A stretch of DNA of 64,000 nt from Bacillota bacterium (GTDB lineage: Bacteria > Bacillota > Clostridia > Acetivibrionales > DTU013): assembly GCA_023426125.1 (NCBI GenBank), contig JAFABI010000113.1, positions 1 to 64,000 of the forward strand. Reading direction: 5' to 3'. Numbering within the stretch: position 1 is the first letter of the stretch; the number at the start of each line of letters is the position of its first letter. The position numbers were made by a program, and so were the translations under genes. The notes below the pieces were generated by a model. That model had not been told where the DNA came from. It was given only the letters and a program-made list of their open reading frames with translations, and did no database searches. Below are positions 37,101-43,551 of the stretch, in pieces.

Positions 37101-37188
37101 GCGGTATGCTTGTAAAGAGAAGCATCGTCATTGCGATATATGCAGCTACTTTTTTCAACTTAAAATTTGCAGACTTCCTGTTCACCAT
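34183..37188 (-). CDS. large SLH-domain surface protein with internal repeats
   Basis: 1001 residues. Signal peptide (about 11-34), three SLH repeats at the N-terminus (about 50-255; IWSKPAIYEASGLEIIKGF, NPVTREQAAQIVKN). The remaining roughly 740 residues are beta-rich and repetitive: phrases such as LLKNGDRVEYIIR, LKDGDRVKLLLS and EIKNGDAVRILKK recur every 100-200 residues, pointing to a row of small surface domains. Anchored to the cell wall; likely structural. A terminator-like hairpin lies directly ahead of its ribosome binding site. Confidence 0.9.
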   Translation of the reverse strand: MVNRKSANFKLKKVAAYIAMTMLLFTSIPHAASGEAPEALFSGDADAGAILKNLDYTDIKDTNIWSKPAIYEASGLEIIKGFANMNRRFGRTDTMTREEALSVVYRAAGREAEAQTAGEALNNARTDKKTDVLEVWYDGFLQLAANDGLITRQQLADALNADQAGLVSTAFKRKGAVQRQEMAYWLARALNLQAVRGQQNILNNYLDWRSADPEKVPYIEVVLQNKIMNGDGNGRFNPTNPVTREQAAQIVKNAEAQILTALQYEKMTGTVEGIASTDNYSNGAGLAGKTIDIRNSTGSLQRIGIQSSEAGKDEQKGLATSEARELVVYKNGKIGDSSLLKNGDRVEYIIRMADNAVKYVTVLSNANEERYVAAQISAIDPANRLVNVMQFFRMDFPDPALLEQNVSFNLGNDSRNITYRYSANVNVTVNGARGTIGSLSPDATVILTINAGNTVTAIQAADFGINSEESSIVKGIVEDNNPELGYITLYNEDGTGTGASASAQLAALRTYNYINQNSLEIFKNHSKAGIDEIQIGDTAFLKLDDDGNIISISAVDNYLVKYGKVISKLSGEIAVEYRDGTQQVLTVGSDVLFIQDKKLTSFNSLKDGDRVKLLLSITNKSTELKEVTIEGNEHFITSIYKGEVSYIDETSEKLMLLNTQVFRNGTWQRTERKGVTSLSLSDGCRLQLGDSTFGIEKVNKLLAGNEAYIAVEKDYGGEEKAVLVSYRYADDTEVKYTDNITGGLSGSASFGLAYENKNISYDSGSIVVKNGRLVSGSSLTANDRAYVVANRSYGTGSFNAGVVLVEAAVDNGLLQIYRARIKVIDENNSFTVESFSQLMGTDWEYHNTPKTFSLTFNTRLLGDDGVLNIRDFKAYGDDSYLNRVVYIVSDGTNASLISTAPYGTVNVKGKVFEISGGKTGEEGTLLEEPDGLRLRDTRIYNEKSFVWNTAKEMEIGMLENTIIIKDGKIIRPSEIKNGDAVRILKKDTGVTGDAYLIFVEN

Positions 37189-37203
37189 AAACTCCCTTTC
37201 CGT

Positions 37204-37232
37204 AAAAAAAACGATATATAGTTAATATATCG
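37204..37232 (-). promoter_or_regulatory. terminator-like hairpin in the leader of the large SLH gene
   Basis: CGATATAT, five-base loop, ATATATCG and then eight T, ending about 15 bases ahead of the SLH start codon. It could end read-through from the methyltransferase gene, but its place next to the ribosome binding site suggests attenuation. The 230 bases above it fit no riboswitch I know. Confidence 0.65.
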
Positions 37233-37459
37233 GCGGATACGGGGCAAAAGTTTACCCGAAAGGGTGAATATTTAGGTAAAATAAATGCTATGCGCTTACC
37301 TTTAAAATTATATAGAAAATCCAGGCTTAATTCTTTAGCATAAAAATCAAATAATTTAACACTTTTATCAGCGCCGATACTTGCATAAGCATGGAGCATC
37401 CAGTCGCCTTTCTCCGGTATTCCGTTATACACATCGATTCATTAAGTAAGTAAATTCTG

Positions 37460-38374
37460 TTATGCTTTAACTTCCGCAGACGCAAAATAATAATGCGGGG
37501 AAGCATGGTACCCGTCAGTTCGCCCTGCAAAGTAGCGCGCCTCTATTTCATCGGGGCTCAGCATTTCCTTCAGCGCCAGTCCCGCCTTATCAAGCTCTGC
37601 GCCGAGAGCGGCGGAACGAAAGGCCATTTTCATAGGCTCACCCGCATTCCGTACGATCTGCTGTACTTTTTTTGATTGTTCCGAGGCTTTTTGAGAATCA
37701 AAGGCCTCATCTCCCAGAAAATCAAAAACGACGACACTCCCGCCGGGAGCAATCCTGGCAATGGATCTAAAAGTATCCATTACCTTATCATAGGTCAGAT
37801 AGAAAGTAACCCCCAGCCAGCTGAAAACCGTTGGCTCATGCCGGTTGAAAAGACCCGGCCCGAGAGCTTCGTCCAGGCTGGTGATGTTGAAATCCACCGG
37901 GATAAAGAAATGCTGCGGTGATGGCGCCAGTCCTGCTCTGGCAAGTCTTTCCTTCTTCTGAGTCTGGCTGGCGGGATGGTCAATTTCAAACACTTTTATT
38001 TTTCCGGAAATGTCAGGCCGCCGGAAGGCAAAGGTATCCATCCCGGCCCCAAGGATGACATATTGGCGGACACCCCTGTCAACAAGCTTCTCCACCACAT
38101 CCTCGGTATAGCGTGACCGGCTCAGCGTTGTAGGCGCATTGTACCTCATGGCCGCACTCAATGCTCTTGCCTGGTCCGGGCAGGAGGCAGCCTGGTCCGG
38201 ATCCATGAATTTCAAGGATTCGGCAAGGTTATATTCGAGATATTCCATTTCCTCTTTTGTAAATAATCTGGCGGCAAGAAAATCATCAAATATTTTAGGG
38301 TCGTCATGCATCGCATGGTAAGCACGGGAATAGGCAGTTACAACAGACGTGATGCTGGCACGGTTTTCTTCCAT
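37460..38374 (-). CDS. class I SAM-dependent methyltransferase, leucine carboxyl methyltransferase-like (TIGR00027 type)
   Basis: 304 residues. The SAM-binding motif reads YVILGAGMDTFAFR, followed by an acidic strand end (VFEIDHPASQ); both are hallmarks of the PPM1/LCMT family, found in bacteria in polyketide and unknown methylations. The target is unknown. The ATG at 38374 follows AAGGAG; a TTG three codons upstream is a weaker option. The gene has its own consensus promoter and a leader of about 155 nt, and is transcribed away from the RNA candidate on the other strand. Confidence 0.9.
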   Translation of the reverse strand: MEENRASITSVVTAYSRAYHAMHDDPKIFDDFLAARLFTKEEMEYLEYNLAESLKFMDPDQAASCPDQARALSAAMRYNAPTTLSRSRYTEDVVEKLVDRGVRQYVILGAGMDTFAFRRPDISGKIKVFEIDHPASQTQKKERLARAGLAPSPQHFFIPVDFNITSLDEALGPGLFNRHEPTVFSWLGVTFYLTYDKVMDTFRSIARIAPGGSVVVFDFLGDEAFDSQKASEQSKKVQQIVRNAGEPMKMAFRSAALGAELDKAGLALKEMLSPDEIEARYFAGRTDGYHASPHYYFASAEVKA

Positions 38375-38538
38375 AGGTAACAACTCCTTGATATTTATTT
38401 TTAAATTCGACGAAGAAAATAATATCAGAGGAGCAGGTTTAAAACAAATACCGTCTATGCGGTTTATCTCTTCAATGCTGCGAATTGTTTGGATTTTCTG
38501 GAAACTGCTCGATATTTCCTTATGTAATACAAAATTTT

Positions 38539-38567
38539 ATTATATCACAAATTTTTATTTTTGTCAA
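38539..38567 (-). promoter_or_regulatory. sigma-A promoter of the methyltransferase gene
   Basis: Perfect TTGACA, 17-base spacer, TATAAT on the minus strand. The leader of about 155 nt contains a possible GAGCAG/CTGCTC stem. Confidence 0.88.
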
Positions 38568-38614
38568 TATGTTTTTTCAATTTTGATTTGAGGTAATTTG
38601 AATCTGAATCATTA

Positions 38615-38642
38615 TTGCTTCATATATAATGTGGTCTATATA
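38615..38642 (+). promoter_or_regulatory. possible promoter of the structured RNA and small membrane protein
   Basis: TTGCTT (38615-38620) with TATATA 16 bases on, and an overlapping TATAAT at 38625-38630 lacking a good -35. Either would start transcription 30-45 bases ahead of the closing helix of the RNA. The fit is moderate only. Confidence 0.4.
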
Positions 38643-38678
38643 TGCAATACTTGCTAGATAAATAATTGTATTTTATCC

Positions 38679-38844
38679 AAATTTCTGCCATATTCCGGTA
38701 ACAATATAGATAGACCGGAAGTAGGCCGGTTCGTTAAAGAAATTAACCTTTTCAAGGCTTTACGATTATCAATTTGCGGCCTATATAAGCCTCTGGAAAG
38801 GTATCCGTGATGCATAAGGTTTTGAGAATCGATGGCGGAAATTT
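38679..38844 (+). ncRNA. candidate structured RNA, class not assigned
   Basis: A 13-base arm AAATTTCTGCCAT (38679-38691) pairs with ATGGCGGAAATTT (38832-38844) with a single G-U, enclosing at least two further helices: TTCCGGT/ACCGGAA (38693-38699 with 38714-38720) and TAGGCCG/CGGCCTA (38722-38728 with 38777-38783), the latter enclosing GTTAA/TTAAC and CCTT/AAGG. No protein frame fits. It may be a cis-acting leader of the gene at 38934 or a separate RNA; no terminator follows. A raiA-type RNA is possible by size and host, but I could not match it. Confidence 0.6.
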
Positions 38845-38881
38845 TCATGTTATTGAATAGTATTTTTAAGGAAGTGTAATA

Positions 38882-38941
38882 ATGAATACGGCAAGTCAGA
38901 ATGCAAGGGACGAAAGTCCAGAAAGGCGAAAAAATGAATAA
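38882..38941 (+). CDS. 19-codon ORF overlapping the start of the small membrane protein
   Basis: ATG at 38882 with a strong AAGGAAG site seven bases upstream, reading MNTASQNARDESPERRKNE and stop. Its TAA overlaps the downstream ATG (ATGAATAA), the arrangement of a translationally coupled leader peptide. A GGAC-GAAA-GTCC tetraloop hairpin (38908-38919) lies inside it, just ahead of the next ribosome binding site. The peptide is hydrophilic and highly charged. Whether it is translated is untested. Confidence 0.45.
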   Translation: MNTASQNARDESPERRKNE

Positions 38942-39299
38942 TTTAAAAAGAAAGACTGTTCCGGTTTTGAGTATTGCCCTATATACACTGGCAGGATTGC
39001 TTTTACTTTATACGGTTTGGGCATTGATCCATTCCATCGGCTATATTTCTGAGATGGTATCCCAGGAGCAGTTGGTAATCAGTGGAAACGAATATGACAT
39101 TGTGAGCTTCTATATGACAAGCTGCGGACAATATGCGCTGTTTACAGTCATCTTATTTTCGTTGGGCCGGATACTGCAAAAGAGTTCGTACTGCGGACCG
39201 GACAATTTTGAAAAGGAGATTCCCGTAAATCCGCCGGCTGAAGCATTAGAAAGTAAAGTTGATGAAGATGATTTTGAGGATGGAACAAATCATTCATAG
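38934..39299 (+). CDS. small membrane protein of unknown function
   Basis: 121 residues. Two predicted membrane helices (about 12-35 and 63-85), separated by a short extracytoplasmic loop, and an acidic C-terminal tail (ESKVDEDDFEDG). Family not recognised. AAAGGCGA precedes the ATG. It is one of only two + strand genes in the window outside the 19-codon ORF. Its 3' end overlaps the convergent hydrolase gene by 10 bp. Confidence 0.75.
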   Translation: MNNLKRKTVPVLSIALYTLAGLLLLYTVWALIHSIGYISEMVSQEQLVISGNEYDIVSFYMTSCGQYALFTVILFSLGRILQKSSYCGPDNFEKEIPVNPPAEALESKVDEDDFEDGTNHS

Positions 39300-39937
39300 T
39301 TCAATACTGCAATTCCAGGCAATTGTCCAAGGCTTTCCGGCTTTGCATCAATTTCCTGCTTGTTTAAATATGCTTGTTGTTTGCTGATTCCGGCTGCAGT
39401 CAGGAATTTGTCAACGCCTTCTATAGGAAATGATAATAGCGGAGTTTTAAAATGCATTGGGATCGCCACCTGAGGCTTGAGCAATTGGACAATTTTCCAG
39501 GCCTCGGAAGCATCAACGGTGTACGTACCGCCGGTAGGGATCAGCAAAACATCGATCTTCCCTATGGCCGCTGTCTGTTCGCTGGAAGGGATATGGCCCA
39601 GGTCGCCGCAATGGCAAATCCGCAGACCATCCATATTGACGATAAAAATTACGTTATTTCCTCGCTTGGCACCCTGAACCCCGTCATGAAAGGCCGATAT
39701 CCCGGTTATGCCGATTCCATCGTTTTTATACTCACCAGGTTGATTTAAAACTTTGGGGCGGCCTTTAACCACCTGGCTGTGGTTGTGGTCGAAATGATTG
39801 TGGCTGACCGTCACAATATCCGCCTCAACTGCAGGAGGCCTGTAACCAACCTGATTGTCAAAGGGATCTGTCAACACCTTTACGTTTGCCTCTGAAGTCA
39901 GGAGAAAACACGAATGACCCAACCATTTGATTTTCAA
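39290..39937 (-). CDS. metallo-beta-lactamase-fold hydrolase (UPF0173/YtkL-like)
   Basis: 215 residues. The metal-binding motif is SHNHFDHNH (HxHxDH), with further ligands in CHCGDLGH and AIPMHFKTP. These are short cytoplasmic metal-dependent hydrolases of uncertain substrate related to UlaG. The start is a TTG at 39937 with GGAGGTG five bases upstream. Convergent 10-bp overlap with the + strand membrane protein gene. Confidence 0.9.
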   Translation of the reverse strand: MKIKWLGHSCFLLTSEANVKVLTDPFDNQVGYRPPAVEADIVTVSHNHFDHNHSQVVKGRPKVLNQPGEYKNDGIGITGISAFHDGVQGAKRGNNVIFIVNMDGLRICHCGDLGHIPSSEQTAAIGKIDVLLIPTGGTYTVDASEAWKIVQLLKPQVAIPMHFKTPLLSFPIEGVDKFLTAAGISKQQAYLNKQEIDAKPESLGQLPGIAVLNYE

Positions 39938-39966
39938 ATGAAACACCTCCACTCAATAACTACACA

Positions 39967-39996
39967 TGCGACAGGGGACGGTTCTTCCCTGTCGCA
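39967..39996. repeat. GGGGACGGTTCTT hairpin (family E)
   Basis: TGCGACAGGG and CCCTGTCGCA form a perfect 10-bp stem around GACGGTTCTT. This is the GGGGACGGTTCT motif often met in clostridial intergenic DNA. It lies between argS and the hydrolase gene. Confidence 0.8.
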
Positions 39997-40128
39997 GAAT
40001 CATCTACGCGCCCCTGCATTTGGTTTACTATCCTGCATTACATATCAAACATGCATTAACCGTCTATTTCGCAGATTGCTCCCTTTACGGACCGTTTCCG
40101 TATCGAGAGCCGTCCCGGTTTCTACGTT

Positions 40129-41823
40129 TCACATCCTCTCCGGGGCGCTGATGCTTAATATTCCCAGCACATTCCGGATAACCATCCTGGTACAGTCCAC
40201 CAGGAGCAGCCTGGCCTTCATAAGCTCCTCACGCTCCCCTTTGACCCTGCAAACCGTATAAAAGCTGTGGAAAAGCGAAGCAACGTCGGTGACATATCGG
40301 GTAAGCCGGCTTGGCTCCAGGGTTTGTGCGGAAATCCTTATTTCGTCCGGATACTCGGCCAGCTTTTTAATGAGCTCCAGTTCTTCCTTTGCGGACAATT
40401 CCGTCAGTTCAACCTCCCCGGCCCCGGGAACTGTGATCCCTTCGCTTTCCAGCAGCCGCAGCATGCTGCAGATCCTGGCGTGGGCATATTGGACGTAAAA
40501 TACGGGATTGTCATTGGACTGCCTGACTGCCAGGTCCAGGTCAAAGTCCAGATGGCTGCCTGACGCCTTGGTGTTGAAAATGAACCTTGCCGCATCGCGG
40601 CCCACTTCCTCCAGAAGATCCGTCAGGGAAATGGACCTTCCGGTCCTTTTGGACATCCTGGCAATTTCTCCGTTCCTGTACAGCCTCACCAACTGGAATA
40701 GTACAATGTCCAGTTTGCCGGGGTCCACCCCCAGGGCTTGTACGCCCGCTTTCATCCTTGCGACATGGCCATGGTGGTCCGCACCCAGCAGGTTGATGAC
40801 CCTGTCAAATTTCCGCTTCCGGAACTTGTTCCGGTGGTAGGCGATATCTGAAGCAAAATAGGTTGGAAGGCCGTTGTTCCGCACCAGCACTTCATCCTTC
40901 TCCACCCCGAAATCGGTGGCCTTGAACCATTCGGCCCCTTCCTTTTCTGTCGTATAGCCATTCTCCCTCAGGTAGTCCAGGGTCTCCTTCAATTCACCGC
41001 TGTCGTACAGCGACTGCTCGGAAAACCAGACGTCGTACTTGATACCATAGCTTTCAAGGCCGCTCCGGATCCTTTCAAGGTTCCGGGGCAGGGCAAAATC
41101 CACCAGGGTCCTGCGCCTCTCCGCCGCTTCGGCTTCAAGGAGCTTGTCCCCGTTTTGGGCAATATAATCCTTCATATGGTCGATAATGTCCTCACCCTGA
41201 TAGCCGTCTTCAGGGAACGCCACGGCATCCTCGCCCTGTAAAAGCTGTATATACCTGGCTTCCAGAGAGATGCCGAACTTCTCTATCTGGTTTCCCGCGT
41301 CATTGACATAAAACTCCCGCGTCACATCATAGCCTGCAGCCTGAAGCACGCTGGCTATACAATCTCCGAGGGCGCCGCCCCTGGCATTGCCCATATGGAG
41401 AGGCCCTGTGGGATTTGCGCTTACGAATTCCACCATTACCTTTTGGCCGTCTCCTATGTTGATCCTGCCGAAATCCGCCCCTTCATGGGTGATAAGCTTT
41501 AATGCGTCATAAAGCCAGGCATTTTTAAGATAAAAATTGATGAACCCCGGTCCGGCACATTCGGTCTTCTCAATATATGTGCCCTCGGTTTCGAGATTTT
41601 TCAGGATGATTTCCGCCATTTGCCTGGGCGGTTTCTTTGCAAGCCTGGTCACCTGCATGGCAACATTTGTGGAAAAATCCCCATGGTCTTTTTCCTTGGG
41701 TGTTTCCACCGCTATGTAAGGGATTTCCATCTCCGGCAGCTCCCCGCCCTTGATGGATTTTGCCAGCGCTTTTTCAACTGTATCCCTGATTTGTTGCCTT
41801 AAGTTCTCTATAATGTTTGTCAT
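40129..41823 (-). CDS. argS: arginyl-tRNA synthetase
   Basis: 564 residues, full length class I synthetase. N-terminal Add-1 domain; HIGH-type motif in NPTGPLHMGNARG; KMSKS-type motif RMSKRTG; C-terminal DALR anticodon-binding domain. Its start overlaps the upstream DUF1934 gene by 50 bp, an unusually long overlap but consistent with the ywiB-argS pairing known in Bacillus. Confidence 0.97.
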   Translation of the reverse strand: MTNIIENLRQQIRDTVEKALAKSIKGGELPEMEIPYIAVETPKEKDHGDFSTNVAMQVTRLAKKPPRQMAEIILKNLETEGTYIEKTECAGPGFINFYLKNAWLYDALKLITHEGADFGRINIGDGQKVMVEFVSANPTGPLHMGNARGGALGDCIASVLQAAGYDVTREFYVNDAGNQIEKFGISLEARYIQLLQGEDAVAFPEDGYQGEDIIDHMKDYIAQNGDKLLEAEAAERRRTLVDFALPRNLERIRSGLESYGIKYDVWFSEQSLYDSGELKETLDYLRENGYTTEKEGAEWFKATDFGVEKDEVLVRNNGLPTYFASDIAYHRNKFRKRKFDRVINLLGADHHGHVARMKAGVQALGVDPGKLDIVLFQLVRLYRNGEIARMSKRTGRSISLTDLLEEVGRDAARFIFNTKASGSHLDFDLDLAVRQSNDNPVFYVQYAHARICSMLRLLESEGITVPGAGEVELTELSAKEELELIKKLAEYPDEIRISAQTLEPSRLTRYVTDVASLFHSFYTVCRVKGEREELMKARLLLVDCTRMVIRNVLGILSISAPERM

Positions 41824-42253
41824 TCAAACGTCCTGCCTCTCTTATCAGCATATGAAAATCATTTTCTCCGGTCTTGCTGTTATCAATCTCCATCTGGTAT
41901 CCCACACGGATTTCGCCGCCGCTGTCATCTACCCTGATATCCACTTCATTGGCAATCACGCTGATGGTAAATGCGCCATACTCGGTATCATAATAAGATA
42001 CATGCTTTTGCCCTCTTTGAAAAACAAAATGGGAATTTACGGAGCCCGACCGCATCAGGGTGACTATACCGTTTGCAACCTTCAACGTAGTGATTGTTCC
42101 ATTCATACCCGTTACTTCACTCTCGTTGTAAGTGACGTAATACGCTCCATCCTGCCTGTAATACTTGCCTTCGGTAACCAATTCCATGATGTTGGGCTCT
42201 CTGTCTTCGGCTACTTGCGTACCTTTCACAGAAATAATAACATTTTTGTCCAC
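41774..42253 (-). CDS. DUF1934 beta-barrel protein (YwiB-like)
   Basis: 159 residues; the DUF1934/YwiB family is a calycin-like barrel of unknown function that is often next to argS. The typical core is seen in VIISVKGTQ, TEGKYYRQDGAYYVTYNESE and FVFQRGQKHVSYYDTEYG. GAAAGGTGAG precedes the ATG. The 3' end extends 50 bp into argS. Confidence 0.9.
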   Translation of the reverse strand: MDKNVIISVKGTQVAEDREPNIMELVTEGKYYRQDGAYYVTYNESEVTGMNGTITTLKVANGIVTLMRSGSVNSHFVFQRGQKHVSYYDTEYGAFTISVIANEVDIRVDDSGGEIRVGYQMEIDNSKTGENDFHMLIREAGRLNDKHYRELKATNQGYS

Positions 42254-42329
42254 TTGGCACTCACCTTTCTTACAGCCGGTATATCCCGGCAGCCGGCATT
42301 TTTACGATCTCCAACTTCCATCTTCACCC

Positions 42330-42468
42330 GGGGACATATCTCAAGAAAACTCTCTTGCTTGGGAGAGTTCCGTCCCCGCACCTTCAAACGGGGACATTCC
42401 CCAGACCTGTGAGGAATTCCTCCTGCTCAGGCCCGTGACTCCTTCTTCTTGTGGGTGTGTCCCCGCAC
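42330..42468. repeat. tandem GGGGAC/GTCCCC hairpins (family E)
   Basis: Several CGGGGACA / GTCCCCG segments alternate here, forming two consecutive GC-rich hairpins, one with a CTCTCTTGCTTGGGAGAG inner stem. It fills the gap upstream of the DUF1934 gene next to the family B element. Confidence 0.6.
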
Positions 42469-42474
42469 ATTAGG

Positions 42475-42572
42475 AGTACTGCAAATATTACTTCCCGTTT
42501 TTCGGAAAATGCCGGCCGCAATGGACTGCATTTTCCGAAACCTATACGGGGAGTTATATTTGCACCAGTACT
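42475..42572. repeat. AGTACT-bounded palindromic element (family B, copy 1)
   Basis: AGTACTGCAAATATTACTTC at the left and GAGTTATATTTGCACCAGTACT at the right (42551-42572) are inverted ends, with an inner TTTCGGAAAATGC / GCATTTTCCGAAA stem. The same element, reversed, is at 58894-58992. It begins 16 bases past the murI stop. Confidence 0.85.
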
Positions 42573-42588
42573 TATTATAACCATATCT

Positions 42589-43401
42589 TCAATATTTCTC
42601 AATATCCACTCTTTCGGCGGATGTAATTTCGGCTCCCAGAATCGTACTGCACAAAGGCTCAAATTTCTCTACGCTGTCGCTGGTATAATACCTGTAAACC
42701 GGCTTAAGCAGGACATCCCTTTGCATATTTCCGTCTTCGATGGTCTTCCTGACAGCCTTTGCCGTTTCCAGCGCCGAGCTTACAAGCTTTACTCCCTCGC
42801 CCATCACCCGGGATATCGTGTTTTGCAGGAGCGGATAGTGGGTGCAGCCCAGAATCAGCGTGTCAACTCCGCTCTGTTTCAAAGGAGTGAGATATTCCTC
42901 GGCAATCCGAAAGGCAATATCATTCTCCCACCATTCCCATCCTTCCTCAACCAGCGGCACAAAGAGCGGGCACGCCTTTGACAGTGTCTCGATGGAATTG
43001 TCAATGCTGTTGACAGCCATTCCGTATGCGCCGCTGTTTATTGTTGCCGGAGTCCCTATTATGCCCAGTTTTTTGTTTTTTGTTTCACGCGCGCCTGTCA
43101 CAGCTCCCGGCTGTATAACCTCAACAATTGGAATATCAAAGTTTTTTACCACCTGACGGAAGCCATATGCACTCATCGTATTGCATGCAATGACAACCAT
43201 TTTAATATCGTGATTCAAAAGGAAACGCATATTTTGAAAGGTATATTTCACTACCGTTTCCCTGGACTTTGTACCGTAAGGCGCTCTTCCGCTGTCCCCG
43301 AAATAAACCGCGCTCTCGCCGGGCAGCAGGTTTATAATCTCCTTTAATACGGTAAGCCCTCCAAGGCCCGAATCAAAAACTCCTATGGGTCTGTTGTCCA
43401 T
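42589..43401 (-). CDS. murI: glutamate racemase
   Basis: 270 residues. Makes D-glutamate for peptidoglycan. Both catalytic cysteines are seen, in VIACNTMSAYG and LGCTHYPLL, and the N-terminal FDSGLGGLTVLKEI is typical. The ATG at 43401 gives the normal N-terminus; GGGGGA lies about 12 bases upstream. The frame upstream is open through a repeat-like region and is not part of the protein. ddl lies upstream, so the two cell-wall genes are together. Confidence 0.95.
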   Translation of the reverse strand: MDNRPIGVFDSGLGGLTVLKEIINLLPGESAVYFGDSGRAPYGTKSRETVVKYTFQNMRFLLNHDIKMVVIACNTMSAYGFRQVVKNFDIPIVEVIQPGAVTGARETKNKKLGIIGTPATINSGAYGMAVNSIDNSIETLSKACPLFVPLVEEGWEWWENDIAFRIAEEYLTPLKQSGVDTLILGCTHYPLLQNTISRVMGEGVKLVSSALETAKAVRKTIEDGNMQRDVLLKPVYRYYTSDSVEKFEPLCSTILGAEITSAERVDIEKY

Positions 43402-43439
43402 ATTCCGTAAAATCCCCCAGTCAAAATCCCGGAGGCTGG

Positions 43440-43550
43440 CCGATGACTGCGTCATCTGCTCGCCCATGCATCCTGGGCATCGAGCCCCGCCGGATTTTAG
43501 CAATTCCGCTCTGACGGAATGCTTTAAATTTAGTGTAACGCATATACTGA
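43440..43550. repeat. palindromic spacer between ddl and murI
   Basis: AAAATCC at the left and GGATTTT at the right enclose a GC-rich section with CTGCTCGCCCATGC, which matches family C, followed by a small ATTCCG/CGGAAT stem. A degenerate intergenic element is likely. Confidence 0.45.
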
Positions 43551-43551
43551 A

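Noticed and set aside
37160..37432. 90-residue frame upstream of the SLH gene
   Set aside because: It runs through the terminator-like hairpin and the SLH start, and has no convincing ribosome binding site.
37233..37459. Possible cyclic-di-GMP riboswitch ahead of the SLH gene
   Set aside because: None of the conserved core motifs of the GEMM-I or GEMM-II classes is visible.
38641..38940. tRNA or tmRNA in the + strand intergenic region
   Set aside because: No CCA-adjacent acceptor stem and no T-loop GTTCGAATC pattern; the fold seen does not match.
42254..42588. CRISPR-like array from repeated GGGGAC motifs
   Set aside because: Spacing is irregular, repeats are short and form nested hairpins; no cas gene is in the window.
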